A DNA stretch of 60,636 bases from Promethearchaeota archaeon Loki_b31 (GCA_005222975.1 NJBI01000014.1:1-60636), one strand, 5' to 3'. Shown: positions 1 through 9,640, counted from the stretch's first letter. Translations and numbers: made by a program. Notes: generated from the letters alone by a model not told the origin.

Positions 1-1
1 T

Positions 2-799
2 GATTTAGAACTTCAAGGTGTAAAATTAGAAGATATAAAACAAATTTACACTCCTAGAGCCTATTTTAAAAAGCTTAAAGATAAAAATGAATTAACAGAA
101 ACAGAAATTCAGTCAAAAAATCTATGTGAACTTTTAATACATAAGGGTGAAATTCCAGAAAACTCTATTGGGATATCAGGTTCTCCTATGATTGGATTAA
201 ATAAAAGAAGCTCAGATATTGATATAGTTATATATGGTACTCAAGTTAGTTTAGAAATTCAAGATAAATTAAAACATATTTTTCAGGCTTCAAACAATTG
301 TAGAATGTATAATTTAGAGGAATATAAAACTCATTATAAATGGAGAGTCGGAGGGTCTGATATTAGCTTCAAGGATTTTCTAAAAAGTGAAAAAAAGAAG
401 TTACACCAAGGAAAATTCCATGGAATTGATTTTTTTATAAGGTATATTAAAAGCCCTAAAGATTGGAATGGAACTTATTACGATTATAAATTCAAGAATT
501 TAGGGAGAATAAAAATTAAAGCAAAAATTACTGATTCAACCAATTCGATTTTTACTCCTTGCTCTTATAAAATTAAGTGTTTGAAAGTTATTGAAAGAAA
601 AATTAATTGCAGAGACATAGACTTAAAGATTCTTAGTGAAATTAGCTCATTTAGAGGAAGATTTTGCGAACAAGCAATCAATGGTGAAAATGTGTTAGTT
701 GAAGGCAAATTAGAACAAATAACTTTCAGAAATACCAAAAATTACTTAAGACTTTTATTAACCAATCAAATTCAAGATAAAATGGTAATTATTGACTAG
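2..799 (+). CDS. Predicted archaeal nucleotidyltransferase (COG1665-like), 5' end outside window
   Basis: The reading frame is open from base 2, so the gene begins before the window; the Met at 188 is internal. The visible part has a nucleotidyltransferase signature at about codons 58-80: GSPMIG followed by SSDIDIVIYG, i.e. the G-S...S-D-x-D pattern whose acidic pair binds the metal. The C-terminal ~100 residues (FTPCSYKI, SSFRGRFCEQA, VEGKLE) match what I remember of the second domain of the archaeal COG1665 family. The substrate of that family is not established. It ends with TAG at 797-799, 80 bases before a TPR gene on the same strand. A minimal nucleotidyltransferase of a toxin pair is unlikely because of the large C-terminal domain. 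Confidence 0.75.
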   Translation, partial: DLELQGVKLEDIKQIYTPRAYFKKLKDKNELTETEIQSKNLCELLIHKGEIPENSIGISGSPMIGLNKRSSDIDIVIYGTQVSLEIQDKLKHIFQASNNCRMYNLEEYKTHYKWRVGGSDISFKDFLKSEKKKLHQGKFHGIDFFIRYIKSPKDWNGTYYDYKFKNLGRIKIKAKITDSTNSIFTPCSYKIKCLKVIERKINCRDIDLKILSEISSFRGRFCEQAINGENVLVEGKLEQITFRNTKNYLRLLLTNQIQDKMVIID

Positions 800-879
800 T
801 AATTAATGAACTTTTTAAATTTCCAAAAAAATAATAGGAATGAAACATTTTTTTTTCTAAGAAATATCTGAGTTATAAA

Positions 880-1953
880 ATGATTGAGCGATATAAGAAG
901 TCAGCTGAATTAGATCCTAACGACGCTGATGCGTGGATTAATTTAGCAGATGCTTATTACGACGAAAACAAATATGATTATGCAATAGAGTCATACCAAA
1001 AAGCTATTGAAATTAATCCTTATTTTTCTGAAGTTTGGAATAATCTTGGGCTCTCATTTAGTATGGTGCGCCAGTATAAAGAAGCAATAAAGTGCTACCA
1101 AAAAGCAATTGAAATAGAACCCGATGATGCAATAGCTTACTATAACTTAGGATTTGCGCACGAAGACTTAGAAGAATACGACGAAGCGTTAAAATTTTAT
1201 AAAATAGCCTTAGAATATGATCCAGGATACACTGATATTTGGAATAATATCGCTTTAATTTATAAAGAAAACGAGCAATACGATAAGGCGATAAAATGCT
1301 ATGAAAAGGCTCTAAACATTAACCCCGACGAACCTTTATTGTACAATAATCTTGCTATTATTTATTATAACATTCAAAATTATGAGGAAGCGATTAGGTA
1401 CTATAAAAAAGCGCTTGATCTCGATCCGTTAAACGCCGAATTATGGTTTGATTTAGGAGATGTTGTTTATGAACAAAATGATTACGATTTAGCAATAGAG
1501 TGCTACAAAAAGGCAATAAAACTCGACCCTTCTTTCGTAGAAGCTTGGAATAACTTAGGATTATCATACACTTTTAAAGATAACTTCAAGGAATCGGTAG
1601 AATGTTATGAACAAGCTTTGAACCTACAGTCTGAAGATGCGATATTATATGAAAATTTAGCAATTAGTTATAGCGCTTTAAAAGATTTTGATAATGCTAT
1701 AATATATTTTCAAAACACTCTCAGAGTCGATCCAGATAATGTTAATACTCATAAGAAATTAGGACAAATTTATTTTGATGTAAAGAATGATTATAAAAAG
1801 GCTTTAATACATTTTAAAAAAGGTACCTCTCTTGATCCCTCTGATTTAGATTTTGGGGAATCTATGGTTCTTTGTTATCAGAAATTAGGGCAACCCAAGA
1901 AAGCCAAAGAATGGAATGAAAGGCGTTTTAAATGGCAATTAGAAAATAAATAA
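880..1953 (+). CDS. Tetratricopeptide-repeat (TPR) protein, about ten repeats
   Basis: The 357-residue protein is almost entirely 34-residue TPR units, each with the usual pattern of W-x-x-L-G, Y-x-x-A-I-x-x-Y and A-I-E-x-x-P (for example EVWNNLGLSF and AIKCYQKAIEIEP). There is no signal peptide, membrane segment or catalytic domain, so it is a cytoplasmic protein-protein scaffold. ATG 880 is the first start after an in-frame TGA at 841-843 and leaves no leader in which a ribosome site is visible. Asn and Tyr rich repeats with high sequence identity to each other suggest recent repeat expansion. TPR proteins of this kind are numerous in Asgard archaea and methanogens; the partner cannot be predicted. 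Confidence 0.9.
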   Translation: MIERYKKSAELDPNDADAWINLADAYYDENKYDYAIESYQKAIEINPYFSEVWNNLGLSFSMVRQYKEAIKCYQKAIEIEPDDAIAYYNLGFAHEDLEEYDEALKFYKIALEYDPGYTDIWNNIALIYKENEQYDKAIKCYEKALNINPDEPLLYNNLAIIYYNIQNYEEAIRYYKKALDLDPLNAELWFDLGDVVYEQNDYDLAIECYKKAIKLDPSFVEAWNNLGLSYTFKDNFKESVECYEQALNLQSEDAILYENLAISYSALKDFDNAIIYFQNTLRVDPDNVNTHKKLGQIYFDVKNDYKKALIHFKKGTSLDPSDLDFGESMVLCYQKLGQPKKAKEWNERRFKWQLENK

Positions 1954-2008
1954 TCGCTTATTCTTTTTGAATTAAACTTTTTATTTGATTAAAATTTAAG
2001 AATAACTA

Positions 2009-3319
2009 ATGGATCTTTTTAATGCAGATTTACATATACACTCTCCACATTCAATAGCAGTATCTAAAAACCTAAATTTAGATACCATGGTTGAGACTTG
2101 CAAAAATAAAGGACTCGATATCCTTGGAACTGGAGATGTGTTGCAACCTGATTGGTTGAAGTATTTAGAAAAGAATTTGAAGAAGAACAATGACGGATCG
2201 TTCTCATATAAAGACATATTCTTTATTTTACAAACTGAAATTGAAGATATTGAAAGTGTTCACGAAGTAGTATTTTTCCCTGACTTTTCAACCGTAAGGG
2301 AAGTTCAAAAAAAAATTAAACCTTATTCGAAAAATCTCCTCGATGAGTGGGGTGGACGTCCGCGAGTGAACTTACCTCCTGCTGAATTAGTTGATATAAT
2401 CACTGATTTGGGGGCAATTATCGGACCGGCACACGCCTTTACCCCCTTCAAAGCAATTTTTCGTCAAAACAAATTTAAGACTCTTAAAGATTGTTACCAA
2501 GATGCCGAAAAAAAAGTCAAATTTGTAGAATTAGGGTTATCTGCCAACACAGATTTAGCTGATAGATTAGATTGCCTTAAAAATGTAACTTTTCTTAGCA
2601 ATAGTGATGCCCATTCTGAAGGACCTCGCGCTTTAGGAAGAGAATTTAATAAATTCAAAATGGATAATCCCTCTTTTGAAGAATTAGTTTTAGCAATTGA
2701 AAGAAAAAATCAACGCAAAATTGAATTAAATGTAGGGCTTCATCCCAAATTAGGGAAATACTTTAATATGTTTTGCCATAAATGTAGAAGAAGAATTATA
2801 TTCAAAAAAACAAAAAAGCAAGGTAGTTCTTTATTTAATCAATATTCAATAACGGAAGATTTTGTAAAAATTGTCGCAAACGACCCAATAAAAGCAAAAA
2901 AGGAATATATCAGCAATATAGCTAAAGGAAAAGTTACATGCCCCGCTTGTAAGGAAAAGTTCAATAAAAACATTAAAATTAAATTAGGTGTAAGTGAAAG
3001 AATTGAAGTTATTTCTACGTCACCAGAACCAATACACCCTAGCCATAGACCGCCATACATTAATGCCGTACCCTTATTTGACATAATACGATCTGTTAAA
3101 GGTATTAAAAGCACGAATAGCAAGACAGTTTTAAATACTTACAATAAAATAATAAATGAACTTGGAAGCGAATTTGAGGTTTTAATAGAAATCCCTTTGG
3201 AAAAAATCGTAAAATTTGACGAAGGGATTGCGTCTGTCATTGAAGCAATAAGAGCGAATAAAATTGAATACACACCGGGGGGTGGCGGGACTTACGGACA
3301 AATTCAACTTAGTATCTAA
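2009..3319 (+). CDS. Endonuclease Q-like PHP-domain protein (TIGR00375 family)
   Basis: The 436-residue protein has the PHP metal motifs HIHSPHS (H9, H11), GTGD, the E-x-E-D stretch near residue 80, GPAHAFTPF and SNSDAHSEGPRALGREF (D200, H202). A zinc ribbon follows, with C256-x2-C259 and C311-x2-C314, and a conserved C-terminus contains TPGGGGTYGQIQ. Length, domain order and motifs fit the archaeal EndoQ family, which nicks DNA 5' of deaminated bases (uracil, hypoxanthine) and abasic sites and starts an archaeal repair route. The ATG at 2009 is the natural start just before the first PHP strand. The gene stands alone, 55 bases after the TPR gene. The family is recognised from motifs; activity on damaged bases is inferred from characterised members. 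Confidence 0.8.
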   Translation: MDLFNADLHIHSPHSIAVSKNLNLDTMVETCKNKGLDILGTGDVLQPDWLKYLEKNLKKNNDGSFSYKDIFFILQTEIEDIESVHEVVFFPDFSTVREVQKKIKPYSKNLLDEWGGRPRVNLPPAELVDIITDLGAIIGPAHAFTPFKAIFRQNKFKTLKDCYQDAEKKVKFVELGLSANTDLADRLDCLKNVTFLSNSDAHSEGPRALGREFNKFKMDNPSFEELVLAIERKNQRKIELNVGLHPKLGKYFNMFCHKCRRRIIFKKTKKQGSSLFNQYSITEDFVKIVANDPIKAKKEYISNIAKGKVTCPACKEKFNKNIKIKLGVSERIEVISTSPEPIHPSHRPPYINAVPLFDIIRSVKGIKSTNSKTVLNTYNKIINELGSEFEVLIEIPLEKIVKFDEGIASVIEAIRANKIEYTPGGGGTYGQIQLSI

Positions 3320-3389
3320 TTTTCTTAAAACTTAAAATTAAGTTTCTGCTAATTTTTAGAACGAGTTATAAAAAATTTTTTTATATTAG

Positions 3390-3629
3390 CTAAATTTCAA
3401 ACTCTAATCGAAGCGATAGCAACTCACCACATTTAGAGCAAGTCATGAAGTCGAATATCTTAAAAGCCACCACCATAAGCTCCAAATCTTTTCTAGGAAA
3501 TTGATTTCTGAACTTTTTTATATAATCTCCAGATGGACAACTAATTATAGCTCTCACCTTGATTAGATTCTCATTATCAGAATCATTGAAAGGCCTATCA
3601 GTTGTTTCATTATTTAATTCAATTTCCAT
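3390..3629 (-). CDS. Small hypothetical protein with CxxC
   Basis: This frame of 79 residues starts at ATG 3629 and ends just after the EndoQ-like gene, convergent with it. It is acidic at the N-terminus (DNETTDRPF-type composition) and carries one C-S-K-C pair near the C-terminus, which could be half of a zinc ribbon or a redox pair. I do not recognise a family. Support comes from ordinary codon use and the tight convergent packing; against it are the short length and the lack of a visible ribosome site. Confidence 0.5.
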   Translation of the reverse strand: MEIELNNETTDRPFNDSDNENLIKVRAIISCPSGDYIKKFRNQFPRKDLELMVVAFKIFDFMTCSKCGELLSLRLEFEI

Positions 3630-3962
3630 ACTATTTAACCCCGAACATATATTGAATGAAAATTCAGTCTTATAAATTTATTTACTTTTAAAGTGGTTCT
3701 TTTATTCACACGAACAAGTAGAAATTCGTTGAATTATTGGATGCATTATGAAAATTTTTAATTTTAACTATTTTTTAAACAATTCTTCTTCTTTCTTATT
3801 TTACAATTAAACTTCTGTTATGAAAATTGGTGCATTATATAAATCTGTAAATTTGTCGTAAATTATGAAAATTGTGAGAAAAAAAAAGGGAGGAATAAAA
3901 ATATAAACATCACATTTCTTTAATTTTATTATATTCTCTTTGTACTATTCAAATGTTATATC

Positions 3963-4060
3963 AGTAATATTTGAAGAGTAATAATATAGACGTGATATCA
4001 AAACAGAATAGATTCGAATCGATTTTAAATATTACTTGCATATTACTTTCTTATATTATT
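3963..4060. promoter_or_regulatory. Cluster of AGTAATAT-type boxes in both orientations upstream of ftsZ
   Basis: AGTAATATTT at 3963-3972 is the exact reverse complement of AAATATTACT at 4027-4036. A second plus-orientation box (AGTAATAATATA) begins at 3977. The nonamer ATATTACTT occurs twice, at 4029-4037 and 4040-4048, with an 11-base step that equals one helical turn. Four related boxes with this spacing look like operator sites for a dimeric regulator just upstream of the ftsZ promoter. Some of this is expected by chance in very AT-rich DNA, so the call is tentative. Confidence 0.4.
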
Positions 4061-4076
4061 TGGATATAATACTCAA

Positions 4077-4088
4077 TATTATAAATTG
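4077..4088 (+). promoter_or_regulatory. Candidate TATA box for ftsZ
   Basis: The stretch ATTATAAATT is centred about 27 bases before ATG 4111. That is the usual archaeal TATA-to-start-site distance, so the transcript would be leaderless or nearly so. This agrees with the lack of a ribosome binding site before the ATG. Confidence 0.4.
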
Positions 4089-4110
4089 CTCCTAATTGTG
4101 GTTGATAATT

Positions 4111-5244
4111 ATGAATAATGATGAATTAGATTTAAGCGATCTCGCGAGATCAAGAGCGTCAGTAAGGTCTAGATTTAATGAAATCGCCCATCAAAATGTA
4201 AATTCTAACAAATTAGATAGCGATAAATATCTTTCGGATTTACTTAAAGTTTTAAAGATAAAATCTATAGTAGTTGGAATTGGTGGTGCAGGAAACAATA
4301 CAGTGTCAAGAATGCAAGATATGGGTTCTGAATTTATTGAAACTTTAAATATTAACACAGATGCTCACGATTTATATTATTCAAATGCTAATCAGAAACT
4401 ACTAATAGGAAAGGAAACTTGTAACGGATTAGGTTCAGGCAACGACCCTAGTATTGGAACTATTGCTGCAGAAGAAGATGTCCATCGACTTTCGCAAGCT
4501 TTAAACGCAGATGTAGTTTTTTTAACGTTTGGATTGGGAGGAGGTACGGGTACAGGTGCGGCACCTATAGTTGCGAGGGAAGCAAAAAAGAACAACGCTA
4601 CGGTTGTATCGTTTTGCTCGGTGCCTTTTACATCTGAAGGAACTGAACGAAGCCTAAGAGCAAAAAAAGGTTTAGAAGAACTTCTTAAATATTCTGATAC
4701 ATTAATCCCCGTCCCAAATGATAATCTTCTACGTTTCAATCAAAAGCTCCCCATTTTAACCGGCTTTAAGATAATGGATGAGGTTTTAATTAGAAGCATT
4801 AACGAAATTATTAATTTAATAAACAATTGTGGTTTGATCAACATTGATTACGCCGATGTGAGAAAAGTAATTCAAAAAAAAGGGCAATACCCTTCTGGTT
4901 TAATAGGTATCACAGAATCTTTAGGAGACGAAGCCGATTTAATAATAAAAGCGAGGTTAGCGCTTCACAACCCCCTTTTAGAACCAGATACTAAAAAAGT
5001 TGATAATTGTATAGTTTCAGTTTCGGGAGATCACCAGCTATCTTTATCCCAAATAGATAAAATTATCTCGACAGTCTCAAGCGAAATTCCTGAAGACGCT
5101 TACCTCAAATTTGGGACTTCCATAAATCCAATGTTAGGTTCGAAAATTAGGATTATGGCTTTAGGACGAGGGCCAATCTCTCCTTACGTTCAAGCGGCAA
5201 TCGATGGTACAGAATTTCCACACTCTAACTTTAGCCAATTCTAA
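4111..5244 (+). CDS. ftsZ: Cell division protein FtsZ (tubulin superfamily GTPase)
   Basis: FtsZ polymerises in a GTP-dependent way into the division ring. The GTP-binding strand GIGGAGNN is at residues 56-63, the tubulin signature GGGTGTG at 143-149, and the T7 catalytic loop NIDYADVR at 244-251 keeps both Asp residues (D246, D249) that complete the active site of the next subunit. The core ends at about residue 350. The tail ISPYV plus about 15 residues is archaeal in style and lacks a bacterial FtsZ C-terminal peptide. A TTG at 4096 is in frame, but ATG 4111 is preferred because of its spacing from the TATA box. The N-terminal extension of about 50 residues (DLSDLARSRASVRSRF) is charged. 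The gene is single, with no division neighbour such as SepF or ESCRT in this window. Confidence 0.95.
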   Translation: MNNDELDLSDLARSRASVRSRFNEIAHQNVNSNKLDSDKYLSDLLKVLKIKSIVVGIGGAGNNTVSRMQDMGSEFIETLNINTDAHDLYYSNANQKLLIGKETCNGLGSGNDPSIGTIAAEEDVHRLSQALNADVVFLTFGLGGGTGTGAAPIVAREAKKNNATVVSFCSVPFTSEGTERSLRAKKGLEELLKYSDTLIPVPNDNLLRFNQKLPILTGFKIMDEVLIRSINEIINLINNCGLINIDYADVRKVIQKKGQYPSGLIGITESLGDEADLIIKARLALHNPLLEPDTKKVDNCIVSVSGDHQLSLSQIDKIISTVSSEIPEDAYLKFGTSINPMLGSKIRIMALGRGPISPYVQAAIDGTEFPHSNFSQF

Positions 5245-5362
5245 ATTTGTCTTCTCTAAACTAGGTTATAAAATTCTAATTTTATTCATCATTAAGCTTT
5301 TCTTAATGATTTACTTCTAATTAATAACAATTGAAAAAGGTGAATCTATTATTGGAAAAATA

Positions 5363-5800
5363 ATGCCTGAAGAAGAGCTAAAAAAGGAAATACGGGATTT
5401 TTTAGAAAAAAGAAAAATAATTGTACTCTGCACTTGTTCGAATAATGTACCTCGCGCGACTCCAATGGATTTTTATATGGATAAGAAATCTGACGATTTT
5501 AATATTTATGTGGGACCTGCTCCGGGAAGGAAGGTAAAAAATATCGAGGAAAACCCAATTGTGAGCATTGGAATCTATACGCCTATGGATACCGGCAAAA
5601 TCCAAGGGATGCAAATTACTGCTTCCGGTAAAGAGAGATTAATTTTTTTGAGAGAAGGGGACGATGATTTTGAAAAAGCTCAAAAGATAGTACGGGGAAG
5701 GAGAAAGCTCCTCTTGAAGATTATTCCAGAAAAAATCGAGTTACTAGATTATAATTTCATTAAAAAAGGGTATTCACGCCTTCAATATTTAGAATTATAG
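5363..5800 (+). CDS. Pyridoxamine 5'-phosphate oxidase-like FMN-binding protein
   Basis: The 145-residue protein has the split-beta-barrel layout of the PPOX class: an N-terminal helix, then IIVLCTCSNNVPRATPMDFYMD, DFNIYVGPAPGRKVKNIEENP, and a C-terminal strand ending IELLDYN. Small members of this class bind FMN or F420 as dimers and reduce or protect against small molecules. The substrate cannot be told from sequence. ATG 5363 directly precedes the predicted first helix. It stands alone between ftsZ and ileS on the same strand. Confidence 0.75.
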   Translation: MPEEELKKEIRDFLEKRKIIVLCTCSNNVPRATPMDFYMDKKSDDFNIYVGPAPGRKVKNIEENPIVSIGIYTPMDTGKIQGMQITASGKERLIFLREGDDDFEKAQKIVRGRRKLLLKIIPEKIELLDYNFIKKGYSRLQYLEL

Positions 5801-6107
5801 TTTTTATAAAATCTCGTTTAGAATTTGATACGAACGAAAGTTTCGTTATATTTTTAAAACCCTTTTACTTTATTTTAAGTATAATTACGGATGTGGACGT
5901 TATGAATGAAAAATCTAAATTTTTAGTTTTAACATCAATTTTCATAGAGATCATATCCGATATTATTATTAGATAAAATTCTTTTCTTTATGAAACGAAT
6001 TTCGAAAGAAACTATTCACATCCTGTTTCATAAATTAAAAACAGAACTTTAACATATTTATAAAATAATATTTCAAAAAAGTACAATAACAAAATGTGGT
6101 AGGTTAT
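5801..6107. other. Intergenic region before ileS
   Basis: About 300 AT-rich bases hold no coding frame I would accept. The only recognisable element is a TATA-like TTTATAAAAT at 6057-6066, about 47 bases before the ileS ATG, followed by GGTAGGT at 6098-6104 just before the start codon. Confidence 0.5.
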
Positions 6108-8963
6108 ATGTTATATATTGAAAAGGAAGAAGAAATAATCCAGTTTTGGAAAGAAAATAAGATATTCGAAAAGAGTGTCGAGTCTAGATCAAAAAAAAAA
6201 CCTTATGTATTTTATGATGGTCCTCCATTTGCCACAGGTTTACCCCATTACGGACATATATTAAGTTTTGTAACAAAAGACGTATTTCCAAGGTATTGGA
6301 CGATGAAAAATCATCGCTGCGAAAGAAAATGGGGGTGGGATTGTCATGGGCTTCCTATAGAAAGCATTTGCGAACGAGCATTAAATTTAAAGCAGAAGAA
6401 CGAAATATACGAGATGGGCTTAAGTGAGTTTAACGAATTCTGTAGATCAAAAGTTCTTTGGTACACTAATGAATGGAAAAACACTGTTGAACGGATGGGC
6501 AAATGGATTGAATTTGATAACGCTTATAAGACAATGGATAACTCGTATATGGAAACAATTTGGTTTATATTTAAGAAAATATACGATGAAGGATATGTGT
6601 ACAAAGGTAAAAAAGTTCTTCTTTATTGTCCAAGATGCGAAACACCTCTCTCAAATTTTGAAATATCCATGGATAACAGTTATAAGGATGTTACCGAAAA
6701 ATCTCTTATAGCGAAATTCAAATTAAAGGATAATTCGGATACTTATTTGCTTGCTTGGAGTACAACGCCATGGACATTAATTGGAAATGTAGCTTTAGCA
6801 GTAAATAGTAAACTTAATTATGTTAAAATCAGGGTTGAAGATGAATTTTTAATTTTGATCAAATCCAGATTAGATATAATAAACGAGAATTACGAGATAG
6901 TTGATGAATTTAAAGGAGAAGATTTAATAAATAAACCATATGAACCTTTATATCAAGTTTCTGTCAAGACTGACAAAGTAGGCCATTTTATCATTGATGG
7001 AGGTGAAGATGTCTTGTCAGATGAAGGTACGGGAATAGTACATATGGCTATTTATGGAGAATTTGATTACGAGATGATTAATAAATACGATATGCCGATA
7101 ATCCAACACATTGATGAACAAGGTAAATTGGCTGAAGGTCCAGAAGATTGGAAGGGTTTGTGGTTCAAAGATGTTGATAAAGAAGTCTTAGATGACTTGA
7201 ATAGTCGAAATCTTTTATATAATACAGAAGACTACAAACACTCGTATCCTTTTTGTTATAGGTGCGATACTCCTCTAATGTATAACGCCCTTGATGCCTG
7301 GTTCATAAACATTCAGAGAATAAAACCTACGCTTCTAAAAACAAATGAACGAATCAATTGGTATCCTAAAGAAATTTCTAAAAGTTATCAAAACATTATA
7401 AAAAGCGCTCCTGATTGGTGTATTTCGAGAAATCGATTTTGGGCTACTACTATGCCAATATGGGTATGCGTGAAGTGTAATACAATTAAAGTGATAGGTT
7501 CTGTGAAAGAACTACAAGACCATGCTAACGAAACGGTTCCTGATAATTTAGATCTACATAGGCACATCGTAGATGATATACATTTGAAATGCTCTGAATG
7601 TGGAAATATAATGAATCGCATACCTGAAGTGTTTGATTGTTGGCTCGAATCGGGTTCAATGCCATATGCTGCAAAACATTATCCTTTTGAGAATGTAGAC
7701 TGGTTCAAGCACAATTTCCCTAGCGATTTTGTGTCTGAATACATTGGACAGGTAAGGGCTTGGTTCTACTACATGCATGTAATCTCAATTCTGTTGTTTG
7801 ATGACATTCCGTTTAAAAATGTCGTCGTAAACGGTAATATACTTGCTGAAGATGGCACCAAAATGTCAAAATCAAAAAAAAATTACGTTGATCCGTCCCT
7901 TATAATAAGATCATACGGAGCTGACGCGTTAAGGATTTACCTATTAGCATCTCAGCTAATGCGAGCAAAAGATTTAAACTTTAAAGAAGAAATTGTTAAA
8001 CAAGTCTATCGAAGATTTAATTTGTTATTATTCAATGTTCTAAATTTCTATTCTTTATTTGAAATCAACAATTTATCTGTAGATAACTCCAATTCAGAAA
8101 ATATTTTAGATAGGTGGATTATAGACTTAGTGAATAATCTTACACGGGATGTGACTCAGCGATTAGATGATTACGATACGGGAGAAGCAAGCAAATTAAT
8201 TATCAATTTTGTTGAAGATTTGTCAACCTGGTACATCAAAAATAGTAGAAATAGGTTTAAAAGCGAAGTAATAAAAGAAAAGCTAGCAGCTATGAATACT
8301 TTGACATATGTACTTCACAATTTATCGAAAATCTTAGCTCCATTAACGCCCTTCATTTCTGAAATGATATATCAGAAATTGAGAGAAAAAAACCTCGTAA
8401 AATACGAATCCGTACATTTAGACTTATGGCCAGATTATGATCAAAGTTTATCCTTTCCCAATCTAAGTGCTAAAATGAATTTAACTAAGGAAATAGTTCA
8501 AAAATCTTTGGAATTAAGAGAAAAGATTAAGATACCTTTACGACAAGTATTAAAAAAGATAACACTAAAAGGAGTAAGTTTAGAAGATGAATTTTTAGAA
8601 TTAGTTAAAAAAGTATTAAATGTGAAAGAAGTCGTTATTAAAAATGAAGATATGTCTGAATTAACTGTAGAATTGGATACAGAAATCACGAGAGAACTGA
8701 AACTAGAAGGAATAGCTAGAAACTTAATAAGAAATATTAATAATTATAGGAAGAAAATGAAGCTATCTCCGAATAACAGAATAAAATTATATTTAAATAC
8801 TGAAGACAATGAAATTTTAGAATCAATATCTAAATACCAAAACTATATCAAAAAAATGGTACAAGCAGACGCGATTTTTAATAAGATAGATAATAACAGA
8901 GATATTAGGACATTTAAAGTAAACCAAAGCGAAGTTTCAACTTATCTCGAGGTAATAACTTAA
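6108..8963 (+). CDS. ileS: Isoleucyl-tRNA synthetase
   Basis: This class I synthetase charges tRNA-Ile. Numbered from ATG 6108 (951 residues), the HIGH-type motif is HYGH at 47-50 inside PPFATGLPHYGH and the KMSKS loop is at 585-589 (KMSKSKKNY). Between them lie the CP1 editing domain (LLAWSTTPWTL, DEGTGIVHMA) and zinc-binding Cys pairs (CPRC, CYRC, CVKC, CSEC). The C-terminal anticodon-binding helical domain starts near residue 660. HYGH and the overall length fit the archaeal/eukaryotic IleRS branch. A GTG at 6096 is in frame, but ATG 6108 has a GGTAGGT ribosome-site-like stretch close upstream and begins the conserved N-terminus. It is monocistronic. Confidence 0.96.
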   Translation: MLYIEKEEEIIQFWKENKIFEKSVESRSKKKPYVFYDGPPFATGLPHYGHILSFVTKDVFPRYWTMKNHRCERKWGWDCHGLPIESICERALNLKQKNEIYEMGLSEFNEFCRSKVLWYTNEWKNTVERMGKWIEFDNAYKTMDNSYMETIWFIFKKIYDEGYVYKGKKVLLYCPRCETPLSNFEISMDNSYKDVTEKSLIAKFKLKDNSDTYLLAWSTTPWTLIGNVALAVNSKLNYVKIRVEDEFLILIKSRLDIINENYEIVDEFKGEDLINKPYEPLYQVSVKTDKVGHFIIDGGEDVLSDEGTGIVHMAIYGEFDYEMINKYDMPIIQHIDEQGKLAEGPEDWKGLWFKDVDKEVLDDLNSRNLLYNTEDYKHSYPFCYRCDTPLMYNALDAWFINIQRIKPTLLKTNERINWYPKEISKSYQNIIKSAPDWCISRNRFWATTMPIWVCVKCNTIKVIGSVKELQDHANETVPDNLDLHRHIVDDIHLKCSECGNIMNRIPEVFDCWLESGSMPYAAKHYPFENVDWFKHNFPSDFVSEYIGQVRAWFYYMHVISILLFDDIPFKNVVVNGNILAEDGTKMSKSKKNYVDPSLIIRSYGADALRIYLLASQLMRAKDLNFKEEIVKQVYRRFNLLLFNVLNFYSLFEINNLSVDNSNSENILDRWIIDLVNNLTRDVTQRLDDYDTGEASKLIINFVEDLSTWYIKNSRNRFKSEVIKEKLAAMNTLTYVLHNLSKILAPLTPFISEMIYQKLREKNLVKYESVHLDLWPDYDQSLSFPNLSAKMNLTKEIVQKSLELREKIKIPLRQVLKKITLKGVSLEDEFLELVKKVLNVKEVVIKNEDMSELTVELDTEITRELKLEGIARNLIRNINNYRKKMKLSPNNRIKLYLNTEDNEILESISKYQNYIKKMVQADAIFNKIDNNRDIRTFKVNQSEVSTYLEVIT

Positions 8964-9064
8964 TAATACATATTTATTTTTAAATTTATGAAGTAAACAT
9001 ATAGAGAGAAAAAAGAAATAATATTAGTTTTTAGATGCTATATTTTAAATGTTAATTTTTGGAA

Positions 9065-9373
9065 CTACTTTTCTAACATATATTTAATAGCTGCATCCGC
9101 TTCAGTAAGTAACTCCATTTTAAATGTGTATCCTTCTACCGAAGCATAATAGATAAATCTTTTAGAGAGCGCGGCCATACTTTCTAAAACTTTATCATCT
9201 GGACACTCATATACTGCGTAAGTTTTATGCTTATCATCAATTACTTGTGCTGCCCAATGTTCGACTTTTTTCAGGAAGTCAGGGTAAGCCGGTTTGTCAG
9301 TTGACATATAATTTTTAATTAATTCATTTAACTTATGAGGAGGGAATTTTGCAACCATCATAATTTTAACCAT
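9065..9373 (-). CDS. Uncharacterised small protein, possibly a dimeric alpha/beta-barrel
   Basis: A 102-residue protein with the start MVKIMMVAKFPPHKLNELIKN and a later strand KTYAVYECPDDKVLESMAAL. The strand-helix-strand pattern, an opening edge strand followed by a helix and a second beta-alpha unit, resembles ferredoxin-like dimeric alpha/beta-barrel (ABM/DUF3303-like) proteins. I do not recognise a function. An AAGGTGA ribosome site lies eight bases before ATG 9373, which supports the start. Upstream, a 14-base unit beginning CTATATACTTT is directly repeated at 9389 and 9403, in the promoter position. Confidence 0.7.
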   Translation of the reverse strand: MVKIMMVAKFPPHKLNELIKNYMSTDKPAYPDFLKKVEHWAAQVIDDKHKTYAVYECPDDKVLESMAALSKRFIYYASVEGYTFKMELLTEADAAIKYMLEK

Positions 9374-9640
9374 TTTATTTTCACCTTTCTATATACTTTA
9401 TACTATATACTTTTTAACTTTGGATAAGAAATGTTAAGAAATAATATGAGATTTCTCTATAAAAACTTTAACAATTTCGTCAAAAAAAATCTCAATTCTG
9501 ATTTAAAATTAACCTTAAAAATTCTAATACCCACCTTTCAAATTTGATGTTGTTTATTTAGAGCAAAAGATTTTAGGAAAACATTAATTGTATTATTTAA
9601 TGATATCAGATGTTCATCAACAACTAACCTTTGATTAAAA

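Larger units (their letters stand above)
3630..4110. other. Long intergenic region upstream of ftsZ
   Basis: About 480 bases without a gene lie between two divergently read genes. The left part (3630-3960) is plain AT-rich sequence in which I see nothing. The right part (3963-4060) contains the repeat cluster described separately, a perfect 10-bp palindrome GATTCGAATC at 4011-4020, and the likely ftsZ promoter near 4077-4088. Confidence 0.6.

Noticed and set aside
4011..4020. GATTCGAATC resembling a tRNA T-arm
   Set aside because: It is a simple palindrome; no acceptor, D or anticodon stem can be built around it and the context is AT-rich.
4029..4048. Start of a CRISPR-like repeat array
   Set aside because: Only two 9-base copies 11 bases apart; no spacers of constant length and no cas genes.
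4096..4110. TTG 4096 as ftsZ start
   Set aside because: It would add five residues only and lies too close to the TATA box; ATG 4111 has the expected spacing.
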